Assembly: GCA_964476375.1 (NCBI GenBank)
Contig: CAYYZW010000194.1
Span: forward strand, 1 to 5,371
Length of the DNA stretch: 5,371 bases
From: SAT2750 sp964476375
GTDB lineage: Bacteria > Planctomycetota > Planctomycetia > Pirellulales > Pirellulaceae
Direction of reading: 5' to 3'
Positions 1 to 5,371 of this stretch are shown here, piece after piece. Each line of letters begins with the position of its first letter. Position 1 is the first letter of the stretch. The position numbers were made by a program, and so were the translations under genes. Below the pieces are notes generated by a model. It did no database searches, had not been told where the DNA came from, and was given only the letters and a program-made list of their open reading frames with translations.

Positions 1-426
1 CGGCCTGCAGTCGGGGTACCCGCTATAGTCGAGCGAATTGACACCTATGAATATGGTCCCTGCCCGCCGCGTTTCCGCGTAGGCCAGACCGAGTGAGAGA
101 AAAATCGTATTCCTGGCCGGCACATACGTTACCGGGATACCGTCTCCGATTTCTGTCACGTCGGAGTGTTTCGGCACGTCCAATTCCGTGGTCAACGCCG
201 AACCACCGAATTGCGCCAGGTCGATATCCAGCACCAGGTGTTCCTTCACTCCATGTGTACGCGCGACCTTCTCGGCAGCGGCAAGCTCCTGTTCATGTCG
301 TTGCCCATACCGGAAACTCAACGCGTGGCACACGAATCCGTCGTTCACAGCGATCGCCAGGACCGCGGCGGAATCGAGCCCCCCGCTCAGAAGGATGACT
401 GCATGCTTCCCCCCCGCGTCCGTCAT
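1..426 (-). CDS. queC: 7-cyano-7-deazaguanine synthase (QueC), 3' end cut by the left edge
   Basis: QueC is a cytosolic, ATP-dependent enzyme that converts 7-carboxy-7-deazaguanine and ammonia to preQ0, a step towards queuosine in tRNA. Translating the minus strand from ATG at 426-424 gives 142 uninterrupted codons to the window edge. About 12 residues in is the PP-loop ATP-binding motif AVILLSGGLDSAAVLA. Then come FRYGQRHEQEL, the very characteristic VTYVPARNTIFLSLGLAYAE, and finally GVNSLDYSGYPDCRP, which is a QueC hallmark. Family members are about 220-230 residues, so roughly 80 residues are missing, including most of the C-terminal zinc-binding cysteines. The frame stays open upstream of 426, but ATG 426 puts the PP-loop at the usual distance from the start. 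Its Shine-Dalgarno is weak (GGGG at 435-432 or GGAA at 441-438). It is transcribed divergently from lemA. Family assignment is essentially certain; the exact start is less so. Confidence 0.95.
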   Translation of the reverse strand, partial: MTDAGGKHAVILLSGGLDSAAVLAIAVNDGFVCHALSFRYGQRHEQELAAAEKVARTHGVKEHLVLDIDLAQFGGSALTTELDVPKHSDVTEIGDGIPVTYVPARNTIFLSLGLAYAETRRAGTIFIGVNSLDYSGYPDCRP

Positions 427-468
427 ATGCACCCCATTTCCGAAGACCACTGCCTCTCTGCGGATGGC

Positions 469-497
469 ATCGTAAGACCGCACTCCCCGACTGTCAA
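469..497 (-). promoter_or_regulatory. Predicted sigma70-type promoter for queC
   Basis: On the minus strand there is a perfect -35 box TTGACA (497-492), a 17-nt spacer, and a -10 box TACGAT (474-469) matching 4 of 6 consensus positions. Transcription would start near 462, giving a leader of about 36 nt before the queC ATG at 426. The leader shows no convincing preQ1 riboswitch. The -35 box lies next to the opposed lemA -35 box. This is pattern-based inference. Confidence 0.5.
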
Positions 498-514
498 CTC
501 GATGATTGGTTGAC
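493..514. repeat. Inverted repeat GTCAAC-N10-GTTGAC between divergent promoters
   Basis: GTCAAC at 493-498 and GTTGAC at 509-514 are perfect inverted copies separated by 10 nt. A third GTTGAC lies at 548-553. The two inverted arms overlap the -35 boxes of the queC (minus) and lemA (plus) promoters, so the symmetry could come simply from two TTGAC elements facing outward. A dimeric repressor could also use the palindrome as an operator that blocks both promoters. The sequence alone does not decide between these. Confidence 0.4.
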
Positions 515-539
515 GTGATTACTTCTCTTTCGCTAGACT
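510..539 (+). promoter_or_regulatory. Predicted sigma70-type promoter for lemA-M48-WYL
   Basis: The -35 box TTGACG (510-515) matches 5 of 6 positions and the -10 box TAGACT (534-539) 4 of 6, with an 18-nt spacer. Transcription would begin near 546, leaving about a 60-nt leader before the lemA ATG at 607. A weaker alternative lies just downstream: TTGACC (549-554), 16 nt, TGGAAT (571-576). No comparable promoter was seen in the two later gaps, which supports one transcript for the three plus-strand genes. Confidence 0.45.
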
Positions 540-593
540 CACGGAACGTTGACCAGCCGCACTGGGCGGGTGGAATAAACGATGTTGTTTTTT

Positions 594-597
594 GGAG
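594..597 (+). promoter_or_regulatory. Ribosome binding site deciding the lemA start
   Basis: GGAG at 594-597 stands 9 nt before ATG 607, a normal Shine-Dalgarno distance. The in-frame TTG at 592 could be read as an earlier start, but the GGAG lies within and just after that codon, so it would have to be translated. This favours ATG 607. Confidence 0.65.
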
Positions 598-606
598 TTT
601 CCAACC

Positions 607-1242
607 ATGTATGCCAGCAATCTTCTCGCCCTCAGCGGCGGTATGATCTTTCTGATTTGCATCGTCGCCGGCATGCTGTTGCTGTTGCTGGTGATTCTGA
701 TGATCGCCTACTCCACGTATAACGGGCTGGTGACCGCCCAGGAACGATACAAGAACCAATGGTCGCAGATTGATGTCCAGCTCCGGCGCCGCCATGACCT
801 GATATCCCCGCTCGTCGAAACGGTCAAGGGTTACATGGCGCATGAACAGGACACGTTGCAGGCGGTCATCTCCGCGCGCAACCAGTGCACCATTAACCTG
901 GAGGGGCTGGATCTTACAAACGCCGCATCCTTGAAGAATCTGATGGGCGGGGAAAACATGCTGACCGGCGCCCTGAGCAAGCTCATGGCCGTCTCCGAAG
1001 CCTACCCGGATCTGAAGGCCAATGAGACCATGGCGAACCTGCAAGAAGAATTGGTCTCCACGGAAAACCGGATTGCCTTTGCGAGGCAGTCGTACAACGA
1101 TTCATGCACCAGTTTCAATATTTTCAGGAAGCGATTCCCGCAAATCCTGTTTTCGTCCATGTTTGGCTTCACGGATGATTCCCCCCTCTGGGAAATTGAA
1201 GACGATTCTGTTCGAGAAGCTCCTGAAGTCAAGTTCACATAG
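607..1242 (+). CDS. lemA: LemA family membrane protein
   Basis: A 211-residue protein of the LemA family, whose biochemical role is not settled. It has a short N-terminus, one hydrophobic segment at about residues 13-34, then a long helical domain, probably on the outer face of the membrane. The family signature follows the membrane segment: YNGLVTAQERYKNQWSQIDV (residues 38-57), then QLRRRHDLISPLVETVKGYMAHE. Further on are AYPDLKAN (about 132-139), LQEELVSTENRIAFARQSYN, FNIFRKRFPQILFSSMFGF, and an acidic tail ending EAPEVKF, all matching the usual LemA pattern. Length is in the normal LemA range. It is first in a likely lemA-M48-WYL operon, with 81 nt to the protease gene. LemA beside an M48 protease is a recurring arrangement, which suggests a partner or substrate relationship. 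Family assignment is very sure; function is inference. Confidence 0.93.
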   Translation: MYASNLLALSGGMIFLICIVAGMLLLLLVILMIAYSTYNGLVTAQERYKNQWSQIDVQLRRRHDLISPLVETVKGYMAHEQDTLQAVISARNQCTINLEGLDLTNAASLKNLMGGENMLTGALSKLMAVSEAYPDLKANETMANLQEELVSTENRIAFARQSYNDSCTSFNIFRKRFPQILFSSMFGFTDDSPLWEIEDDSVREAPEVKFT

Positions 1243-1270
1243 GTTTCCACGCCGACATTTCGCGTCACCA

Positions 1271-1323
1271 GGGAGGTCTTTCGAGCTCACCCCGGCGGTA
1301 GCGTGAGCTGAAGGGCCGCTGAC
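1271..1323 (+). promoter_or_regulatory. lemA-protease spacer: Shine-Dalgarno-like GGGAGGT plus hairpin
   Basis: GGGAGGT at 1271-1277 is a near-perfect anti-16S sequence, yet no ATG, GTG or TTG lies at a usable distance after it. It is followed by a perfect 7-bp inverted repeat, AGCTCAC (1284-1290) and GTGAGCT (1303-1309), with a 12-nt loop and no T-run, so it is not an intrinsic terminator. Right after the stem, AAGG (1311-1314) serves as a modest ribosome binding site for ATG 1324. The hairpin may tune translation or mRNA processing between lemA and the protease; GGGAGGT might act as a standby site. This is speculative. Confidence 0.35.
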
Positions 1324-3237
1324 ATGGTGATGAACTTCTTTGAGCACCAGGACAAGGCTCGACGGAACACCACGAAGCTGGTTGCGATTTATGTCCTTGC
1401 GGTACTCGGGCTGATCTTGATTGTCTGGCTTCCTGTGACTTTTCTGATGAGATCGCAGGGGGGACCAGGCATCCCCACATCCGATCATGCCTACGTCTTT
1501 TTCATGGTTGTCGTGGGCGTATGTGCCGTGATCGGCATTGGGAGTCTTTTCAAAACACTGGCGTTACGAGCAGGGGGCCCTGCAATTGCCGAAAGCCTTG
1601 GCGGACGTGAATTGAATTCAGGCACATCCGACCCGCTGGAGCGACGAATTGTCAATGTCGTCGAAGAAATGGCCATTGCCGCCGGGTGTCCGGTGCCGGC
1701 CATCTATCTTCTCGATAACGAACTCGGTATCAATGCATTCGCTGCGGGGTTTTCACTCGACGACGCGGCGATCGGAATTACACGCGGATGTGCTGAACAG
1801 TTGACCCGGGATCAACTCCAGGGTGTCGTTGCCCACGAGTTCAGCCATATCTTGAATGGCGACATGAAACTCAACCTCCGGTTGATCGGCATCCTCGCTG
1901 GAATATGCCTGCTCAGTACGATTGGCTACATTCTTTTTCGCATCGGTGTTCACAGCAGTCGCGGGAACAAAAAAGAGGGCGCCGGAGTGGGGGCGGGATT
2001 ACTCGCCGCCGGTGGATTGCTCTACCTGGCCGGATCCCTCGGGGGACTGGCGGCCGCCCTGATCCAAGCCGCGATCAGTCGGCAAAGAGAATTTCTTGCG
2101 GATTCGTCGGCGGTGCAATTTACGCGTAATCCGGACGGTATTGCCGGCGCCCTCAAGAAGATCGGTGGATTTAACTCCGGATCCACCATAAGCAACCCCC
2201 ACGTTACCGAGACACGGCACATGTTCTTCTCCCTCGCCATGAAGGCTGCCTTCGCAACCCACCCTCCGCTGGAGGAACGGATCACTCGTATCGACGCATC
2301 CTGGGAATATGAAAAGACCATGCAATCCGCAATGGCGACCGGCGCCGATATGACACCCGGGGTTGCCGGCTTCGCCGGCCCTTCCGCGTCACCAGCGGCC
2401 GAACCCGTCCCGGTCCAGGACGCATCACGCATCGACAACCAGGTGGGAACCCCCACCGCGGCCCACGTCTCCTACGCCCGCCATCTCAAGGACCAGATTC
2501 CGGCAGGAGTACTGGATCGGGCCCACGAGGCGTATTCGGCCCGCGCTGTCGTTTACGCGCTTCTGCTTGACGAAAGGGAATCCGCAAACCGCTCTGCCCA
2601 ACTCGAGATACTCCAGCACCAATCCAGCGAGGATCTTTTTCGCCTCACACGCGAATCGATTGGCGATCTGAACGAGCTTGCCCGGCCCCTGTATTTACCA
2701 CTCCTTGAAATATGTAAATCCTCCCTCCGCGCTCTTCCCGCTGAATATTACCGCCAATTTAAATCCAACATCCAGGCCCTGGTGGCTGCGGACAAGAAGA
2801 TCACCCTCTTTGAATGGTCGCTCCAGCGTTCCCTTATCCACCACCTCGAGGCTCATCAACGCAACCGGTTTCACAAGACCACGAATTCCAGGACTCTCGG
2901 CCAGCTGACGGGCCCTGCACGGCTCCTGCTATCCACTCTTTGCTACGCGGGCCATTCCAGCCGCGAGGCGTTTTCCGTGGCTTTTGAAGCCAGCACAGCG
3001 GAACTCGACCTTTCATGGGAACCCCTTTCGACCTCTGAATGTTCCCTCACGTTGCTCGACGACGCGGTGACTCAACTGGCTCGGCTTCGGCCTAAACACA
3101 AGGAAAAAATGATTGCCGCGTGCGTCGCCGGCGTCACATCTGACGGCCACATTTCCGTTAAAGAAGCCGAATTACTGCGGGCTGTCACCGAACTGCTTGA
3201 ATGCCCACTTCCCCCCCTGCTGCCAGGAGATGTTTAA
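1324..3237 (+). CDS. HtpX-like M48 zinc metalloprotease with TerB-like C-terminal extension
   Basis: A 637-residue integral-membrane protease. Predicted membrane segments lie at about residues 19-42, 57-76, 187-205 and 224-250. The zinc site is VAHEFSHILNGD, with ligands His171 and His175 and catalytic Glu172; RQREFLADSSAVQFTRNP supplies the third ligand Glu256. As in HtpX, the active site should face the cytoplasm, degrading damaged or misfolded membrane proteins. HtpX is usually only about 290 residues. Here an Ala/Pro-rich linker (about 335-385) leads into an extra helical domain. Two acidic motifs there, AADKKITLFEW (D490, E497) and SDGHISVKEAELLRAV (D607, E614, E616) followed by ECPLPP, resemble TerB-like folds. 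ATG 1324 has AAGG 9 nt upstream; ATG 1330 would give MNFFEHQDKARRNT, closer to the family N-terminus. It follows lemA and precedes a WYL regulator. M48 assignment is very sure; the TerB-like call is moderate. Confidence 0.93.
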   Translation: MVMNFFEHQDKARRNTTKLVAIYVLAVLGLILIVWLPVTFLMRSQGGPGIPTSDHAYVFFMVVVGVCAVIGIGSLFKTLALRAGGPAIAESLGGRELNSGTSDPLERRIVNVVEEMAIAAGCPVPAIYLLDNELGINAFAAGFSLDDAAIGITRGCAEQLTRDQLQGVVAHEFSHILNGDMKLNLRLIGILAGICLLSTIGYILFRIGVHSSRGNKKEGAGVGAGLLAAGGLLYLAGSLGGLAAALIQAAISRQREFLADSSAVQFTRNPDGIAGALKKIGGFNSGSTISNPHVTETRHMFFSLAMKAAFATHPPLEERITRIDASWEYEKTMQSAMATGADMTPGVAGFAGPSASPAAEPVPVQDASRIDNQVGTPTAAHVSYARHLKDQIPAGVLDRAHEAYSARAVVYALLLDERESANRSAQLEILQHQSSEDLFRLTRESIGDLNELARPLYLPLLEICKSSLRALPAEYYRQFKSNIQALVAADKKITLFEWSLQRSLIHHLEAHQRNRFHKTTNSRTLGQLTGPARLLLSTLCYAGHSSREAFSVAFEASTAELDLSWEPLSTSECSLTLLDDAVTQLARLRPKHKEKMIAACVAGVTSDGHISVKEAELLRAVTELLECPLPPLLPGDV

Positions 3238-3302
3238 TGTGCTTCCGGCTCCGTTTCCACCCTCGCCGCCCATATCCGCGGCAATTCCATGGCCCGCAAT
3301 GA
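3237..3302 (+). CDS. Possible 21-codon coupled small ORF upstream of the WYL gene
   Basis: AGGAG at 3225-3229 lies 7 nt before ATG 3237-3239. That ATG overlaps the protease stop as TAATG, a classic translational-coupling junction. The frame runs 21 codons to TGA at 3300-3302, ending 14 nt inside the WYL gene. The peptide is rich in Arg and Pro and begins MCFRLRFHPRRPYPRQ. The annotated WYL start at 3289 has no visible Shine-Dalgarno, so ribosomes finishing this small ORF could reinitiate there. No homologue is recognised. It could equally be a chance ORF, or mark a one-base indel separating an older WYL start from its gene. Confidence 0.3.
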   Translation: MCFRLRFHPRRPYPRQFHGPQ

Positions 3303-4305
3303 ACAATTAATCCGTCACCACAAGATTCTCCAGGTCCTCGAAGGACTCCGGTATGGGGCCACGCTTGCGGAGTTGCGGCAAACGATTGTCGATGAACTCG
3401 GACTCTCCTCCCTGCACGAACGGACCGTTCGACGCGATATCGAAGCACTACAGCACGCCGGTTTCGACATCCACGCCACAGACAGCCCGCGAGGCCGAAT
3501 CTGGCAAGCCGGCGACGGCGTGCGGCAGGGCTTCAAGGTGAATGCGTCGGCCACGGAACTGATTTCACTCTCGCTCGCCAGGGAATTGTTGATGCCCCTG
3601 CAGGGGACTCCGTTCTGGCAGGGAATTGAGTCATTCTGGTCGAAATTACTTGACGAGATCCCCTCCTCCATCAGCAATCATTATGAGCGGCATCGGGACA
3701 CACTTTTTGTTCTTGGCACCACGCCGAAGGATTACACGGAAAAGCTAGGGATTCTGAAAACTCTTCAGCGCGGCATCCAGGAACACCGTCACGTGGAAAT
3801 CGTTTACCAGGCGCCTGGCAAGGAAGCAGAACTTCGGAAACTCGAACCCTATGCAACCATTGTTTATATTTCCAGCATCTATATTATCGCGGCAGATGCC
3901 GAGTTGCCGGAAAGTGCCTCCCGCGTGCGCCACTGGAAGATTGACCGGGTTGAACGAGCTGTCGCCCTCGATAGCTGGTTCACTCTCCCCGAGGACCTCG
4001 ACCTTGAACGGGAGATGCAAGGCCAGGCCACGCTTTTTGCCGGAAACAAGAAAGAGAGTTACACCATACTCCTCACGGACCCCGCGGCCCAGCGCCTTCG
4101 GGAGGACCCCTGGTACCCGGATCAACATCTGGAACAAGGCCCTGATGATGCCTGGACGCTTCGCGTGGACGCCAGCCATCCGCTTGAGATTCTTCCGCGC
4201 CTGCTCTCACTTGGCAGCGAGGCGCAGCTTCTCGAACCGAAATCCGCACGCGATCAGATGCGAGATATCGTCGCGCTGCTTCATGACACGTATGGCGACG
4301 AATGA
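3289..4305 (+). CDS. HTH/WYL-domain transcriptional regulator
   Basis: A 338-residue DNA-binding regulator of the WYL family. The N-terminus MARNEQLIRHHKILQVLEGL is a typical opening for this group. A winged helix-turn-helix covers about residues 7-65, with the probable recognition helix ERTVRRDIEALQHAGFDI (44-61). The WYL domain spans about 150-230: VEIVYQAPGKE, LEPYATIVYISSIYIIAAD and HWKIDRVERA. The eponymous Trp-Tyr-Leu reads Ile197-Tyr198-Ile199 here, so only the Tyr is kept. A C-terminal WCX-like region follows (about 250-335). WYL proteins sense ligands such as nucleic acid or nucleotides and regulate stress, DNA-damage or defence genes; which applies here is unknown. It sits 51 nt after the protease gene with no obvious promoter or Shine-Dalgarno, so it is probably expressed with lemA and the protease and may regulate that operon. 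Confidence 0.9.
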   Translation: MARNEQLIRHHKILQVLEGLRYGATLAELRQTIVDELGLSSLHERTVRRDIEALQHAGFDIHATDSPRGRIWQAGDGVRQGFKVNASATELISLSLARELLMPLQGTPFWQGIESFWSKLLDEIPSSISNHYERHRDTLFVLGTTPKDYTEKLGILKTLQRGIQEHRHVEIVYQAPGKEAELRKLEPYATIVYISSIYIIAADAELPESASRVRHWKIDRVERAVALDSWFTLPEDLDLEREMQGQATLFAGNKKESYTILLTDPAAQRLREDPWYPDQHLEQGPDDAWTLRVDASHPLEILPRLLSLGSEAQLLEPKSARDQMRDIVALLHDTYGDE

Positions 4306-4307
4306 TG

Positions 4308-5371
4308 TTATTCAGGTGCCCGGCAGGCATCCCTGAGTCCATCCCAGTCGATCGCCCGCGTGCAATCCAATTCCGGAAGATCTACCGCGATCGTTTCCGG
4401 GTATTTCTGTACGGCGCCGGTATTGAAGACGACGACCCTCTCGTCTCGGCCCACTTTCCCGGCGCTGACAAGGGAATCCACTGCCGCAACGCACGCGGAG
4501 GATTCCGGACAGAAGGAAATTCCTTCCCTTGAAACTGCCTCGGCCATCCAGTCGCGGATGGATTCCTCCGGCACCGAAATCGCGCACCCCCCACTTTCGC
4601 GGATCGCGTCAAGAATCATGAAATCGCCGACGGCACCGGGGACGCGGATACCCCGAGCGATTGTCTCGGCGTTCTTTACTGGCTCCGCAAAGCGAAGGCC
4701 GTTATCAAACGCCTGAACAATCGGATCGCAGCCGCTGGATTGCACAGACACCATTCGCGGCATCCGGTCCGTTTTCAGCCACCCCAGGGCCTTGAGCTCC
4801 TGGAAGGCCTTCCACATTCCGATCAGCCCCGTCCCGCCTCCCGTCGGGTAAACGATAACGTCGGGCAATGCCCAGTTCAGTTGTTCCGCCAGCTCAAGCC
4901 CCATCGTCTTTTTCCCCTCAATCCGATAGGGTTCCTTGAGGGTGGAGAGGTCAAACCATCCCATTTCTTCCATGCCTTCACGAACGATCCGCCCACAGGC
5001 GTCAATCAACCCATTCACGCGGAACGTGTGCGCGCCGGCCAGTGCACACTCGTACTGGTTAATGGCAGGGGTGTCCCCAGGCATGAATACAAATGCCTCG
5101 AGCCCGGCCCTGGCAGCATACGCCGCCGCTGCACCGCCGGCATTTCCGGCCGTCGGAATCGCAATCCGCTCGACTCCGAAGTGCTTCGCCATGGTGATCG
5201 CCATACACAAGCCACGCGATTTGAAACTCCCGGTGGGAAGTTGCGATTCGTCCTTCACCATTAATCCGGGGACTCCCAGCGACTCACCAAGTCGCCGGCA
5301 GTCCAGTAACGGGGCCATCCCCTCGCCCAGGGTGACAACATGTAGCATCGACCGATATGGGAGCAAATCAT
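4308..5371 (-). CDS. thrC: Threonine synthase, N-terminus beyond the right edge
   Basis: A PLP-dependent enzyme converting O-phosphohomoserine to threonine in the cytosol. From the right edge, 353 complete codons are readable to TAA at 4310-4308. The sequence opens DLLPYRSMLHVVTLGEGMAPLL, matching the family segment that follows the N-terminal zinc-ribbon-like region, so the true start lies outside. The TTG at 5366 is internal, not a start. KDESQLPTGSFKSRG contains the Lys forming the PLP Schiff base (codon 5222-5220). PTAGNAGGAAAAYAARAG and YPTGGGTGLIGMWKAFQELK bind the cofactor phosphate. VVVFNTGAVQKYPET closes the core. The SFKSRG motif, rather than SFKDRG, fits the longer bacterial branch. 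Related fold-II enzymes such as cysteate synthase are possible but less likely. It is convergent with the WYL gene, with 2 bp between the stops, and is not obviously part of the lemA operon. Confidence 0.88.
   Translation of the reverse strand, partial: DLLPYRSMLHVVTLGEGMAPLLDCRRLGESLGVPGLMVKDESQLPTGSFKSRGLCMAITMAKHFGVERIAIPTAGNAGGAAAAYAARAGLEAFVFMPGDTPAINQYECALAGAHTFRVNGLIDACGRIVREGMEEMGWFDLSTLKEPYRIEGKKTMGLELAEQLNWALPDVIVYPTGGGTGLIGMWKAFQELKALGWLKTDRMPRMVSVQSSGCDPIVQAFDNGLRFAEPVKNAETIARGIRVPGAVGDFMILDAIRESGGCAISVPEESIRDWMAEAVSREGISFCPESSACVAAVDSLVSAGKVGRDERVVVFNTGAVQKYPETIAVDLPELDCTRAIDWDGLRDACRAPE
4310..4338. terminator. Hairpin at the WYL/thrC tail-to-tail junction, possible bidirectional terminator
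   Basis: ATTCAGG (4310-4316) pairs with CCTGAGT (4332-4338), including one G-U pair; TGCC (4317-4320) pairs with GGCA (4326-4329). The loop is CGGCA and two bases (4330-4331) bulge. The stem starts 5 nt past the WYL stop (TGA 4303-4305) and lies over the last codons of thrC. Neither side has a clean U-run, so it is at best a weak intrinsic terminator. It may instead protect 3' ends or assist Rho-dependent ending of the convergent transcripts. Confidence 0.35.

Noticed and set aside
427..462. preQ1 riboswitch in the queC leader
   Set aside because: The leader is only about 36 nt and I could not find the stem, A-rich tail and pseudoknot pairing of a preQ1-I aptamer. A covariance-model search would settle it.
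93..513. Three overlapping plus-strand ORFs of 95-115 codons
   Set aside because: They lie antisense to queC, whose minus-strand translation has unmistakable family motifs throughout; these frames look like low-complexity antisense shadows.
592..606. TTG 592 as the lemA start
   Set aside because: The only Shine-Dalgarno (GGAG 594-597) lies downstream of this TTG and at the right distance from ATG 607.
2022..2456. 144-codon minus-strand ORF inside the protease gene
   Set aside because: The opposite strand encodes the conserved M48 third-ligand region; the antisense product shows no recognisable motif or ribosome site.
3745..4179. 144-codon minus-strand ORF inside the WYL gene
   Set aside because: Antisense to a clear WYL domain; no independent coding evidence.
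4740..5264. 174-codon plus-strand ORF
   Set aside because: It is fully antisense to the PLP-binding core of threonine synthase, has a shadow-like His/Arg/Pro-rich composition and no recognisable domain.
5364..5366. TTG 5366 as the start of the threonine synthase gene
   Set aside because: The residues before and after it match an internal family segment (DLLPYR...), and the N-terminal domain would be missing; the gene continues past the window edge.

Overview
The window looks like ordinary bacterial chromosome: tightly packed genes, moderately high GC (mid to high 50s by eye), and no phage, transposon, CRISPR or RNA-gene signature. The organism cannot be named from this sequence. The mixture (a LemA protein, a polytopic M48 protease with a long cytosolic tail, a WYL regulator, queC and thrC) fits many Gram-negative-type lineages, and the gene order is not the enterobacterial one.

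Layout, left to right. (1) Positions 1-426, minus strand: the N-terminal 142 codons of queC (7-cyano-7-deazaguanine synthase, queuosine/preQ1 pathway), cut by the left edge. (2) Positions 427-606: a 180-bp divergent intergenic region with two plausible back-to-back sigma70-type promoters. Their -35 boxes form a small perfect inverted repeat. (3) Positions 607-1242, plus: a LemA-family membrane protein. (4) Positions 1243-1323: a spacer with a strong Shine-Dalgarno-like sequence that has no start codon of its own, followed by a 7-bp perfect hairpin. (5) Positions 1324-3237, plus: an HtpX-like M48 zinc metalloprotease with four predicted membrane segments, HEFSH active site, and a roughly 300-residue C-terminal extension with TerB-like acidic helical motifs. 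(6) Positions 3237-3302, plus: a possible 21-codon ORF with a good ribosome binding site, joined to the protease stop by TAATG and ending inside the next gene. (7) Positions 3289-4305, plus: a helix-turn-helix/WYL-domain transcriptional regulator. (8) Positions 4308-5371, minus: threonine synthase (thrC), missing its N-terminus at the right edge. It meets the WYL gene tail to tail with only 2 bp between the stop codons, and a strong hairpin sits at the junction.

How the genes fit together. lemA, the M48 protease and the WYL regulator run in the same direction with gaps of 81 and 51 nt and are probably one transcription unit. LemA plus an M48 protease is a recurring pairing, presumably in membrane-protein quality control or surface stress. 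The co-directional WYL regulator makes a ligand- or stress-responsive, self-regulated cassette an attractive inference, but nothing here proves it. queC and thrC are housekeeping flanks. The less ordinary points are the TerB-like tail on the protease, the coupled small ORF before the WYL gene, and the hairpin between lemA and the protease gene.
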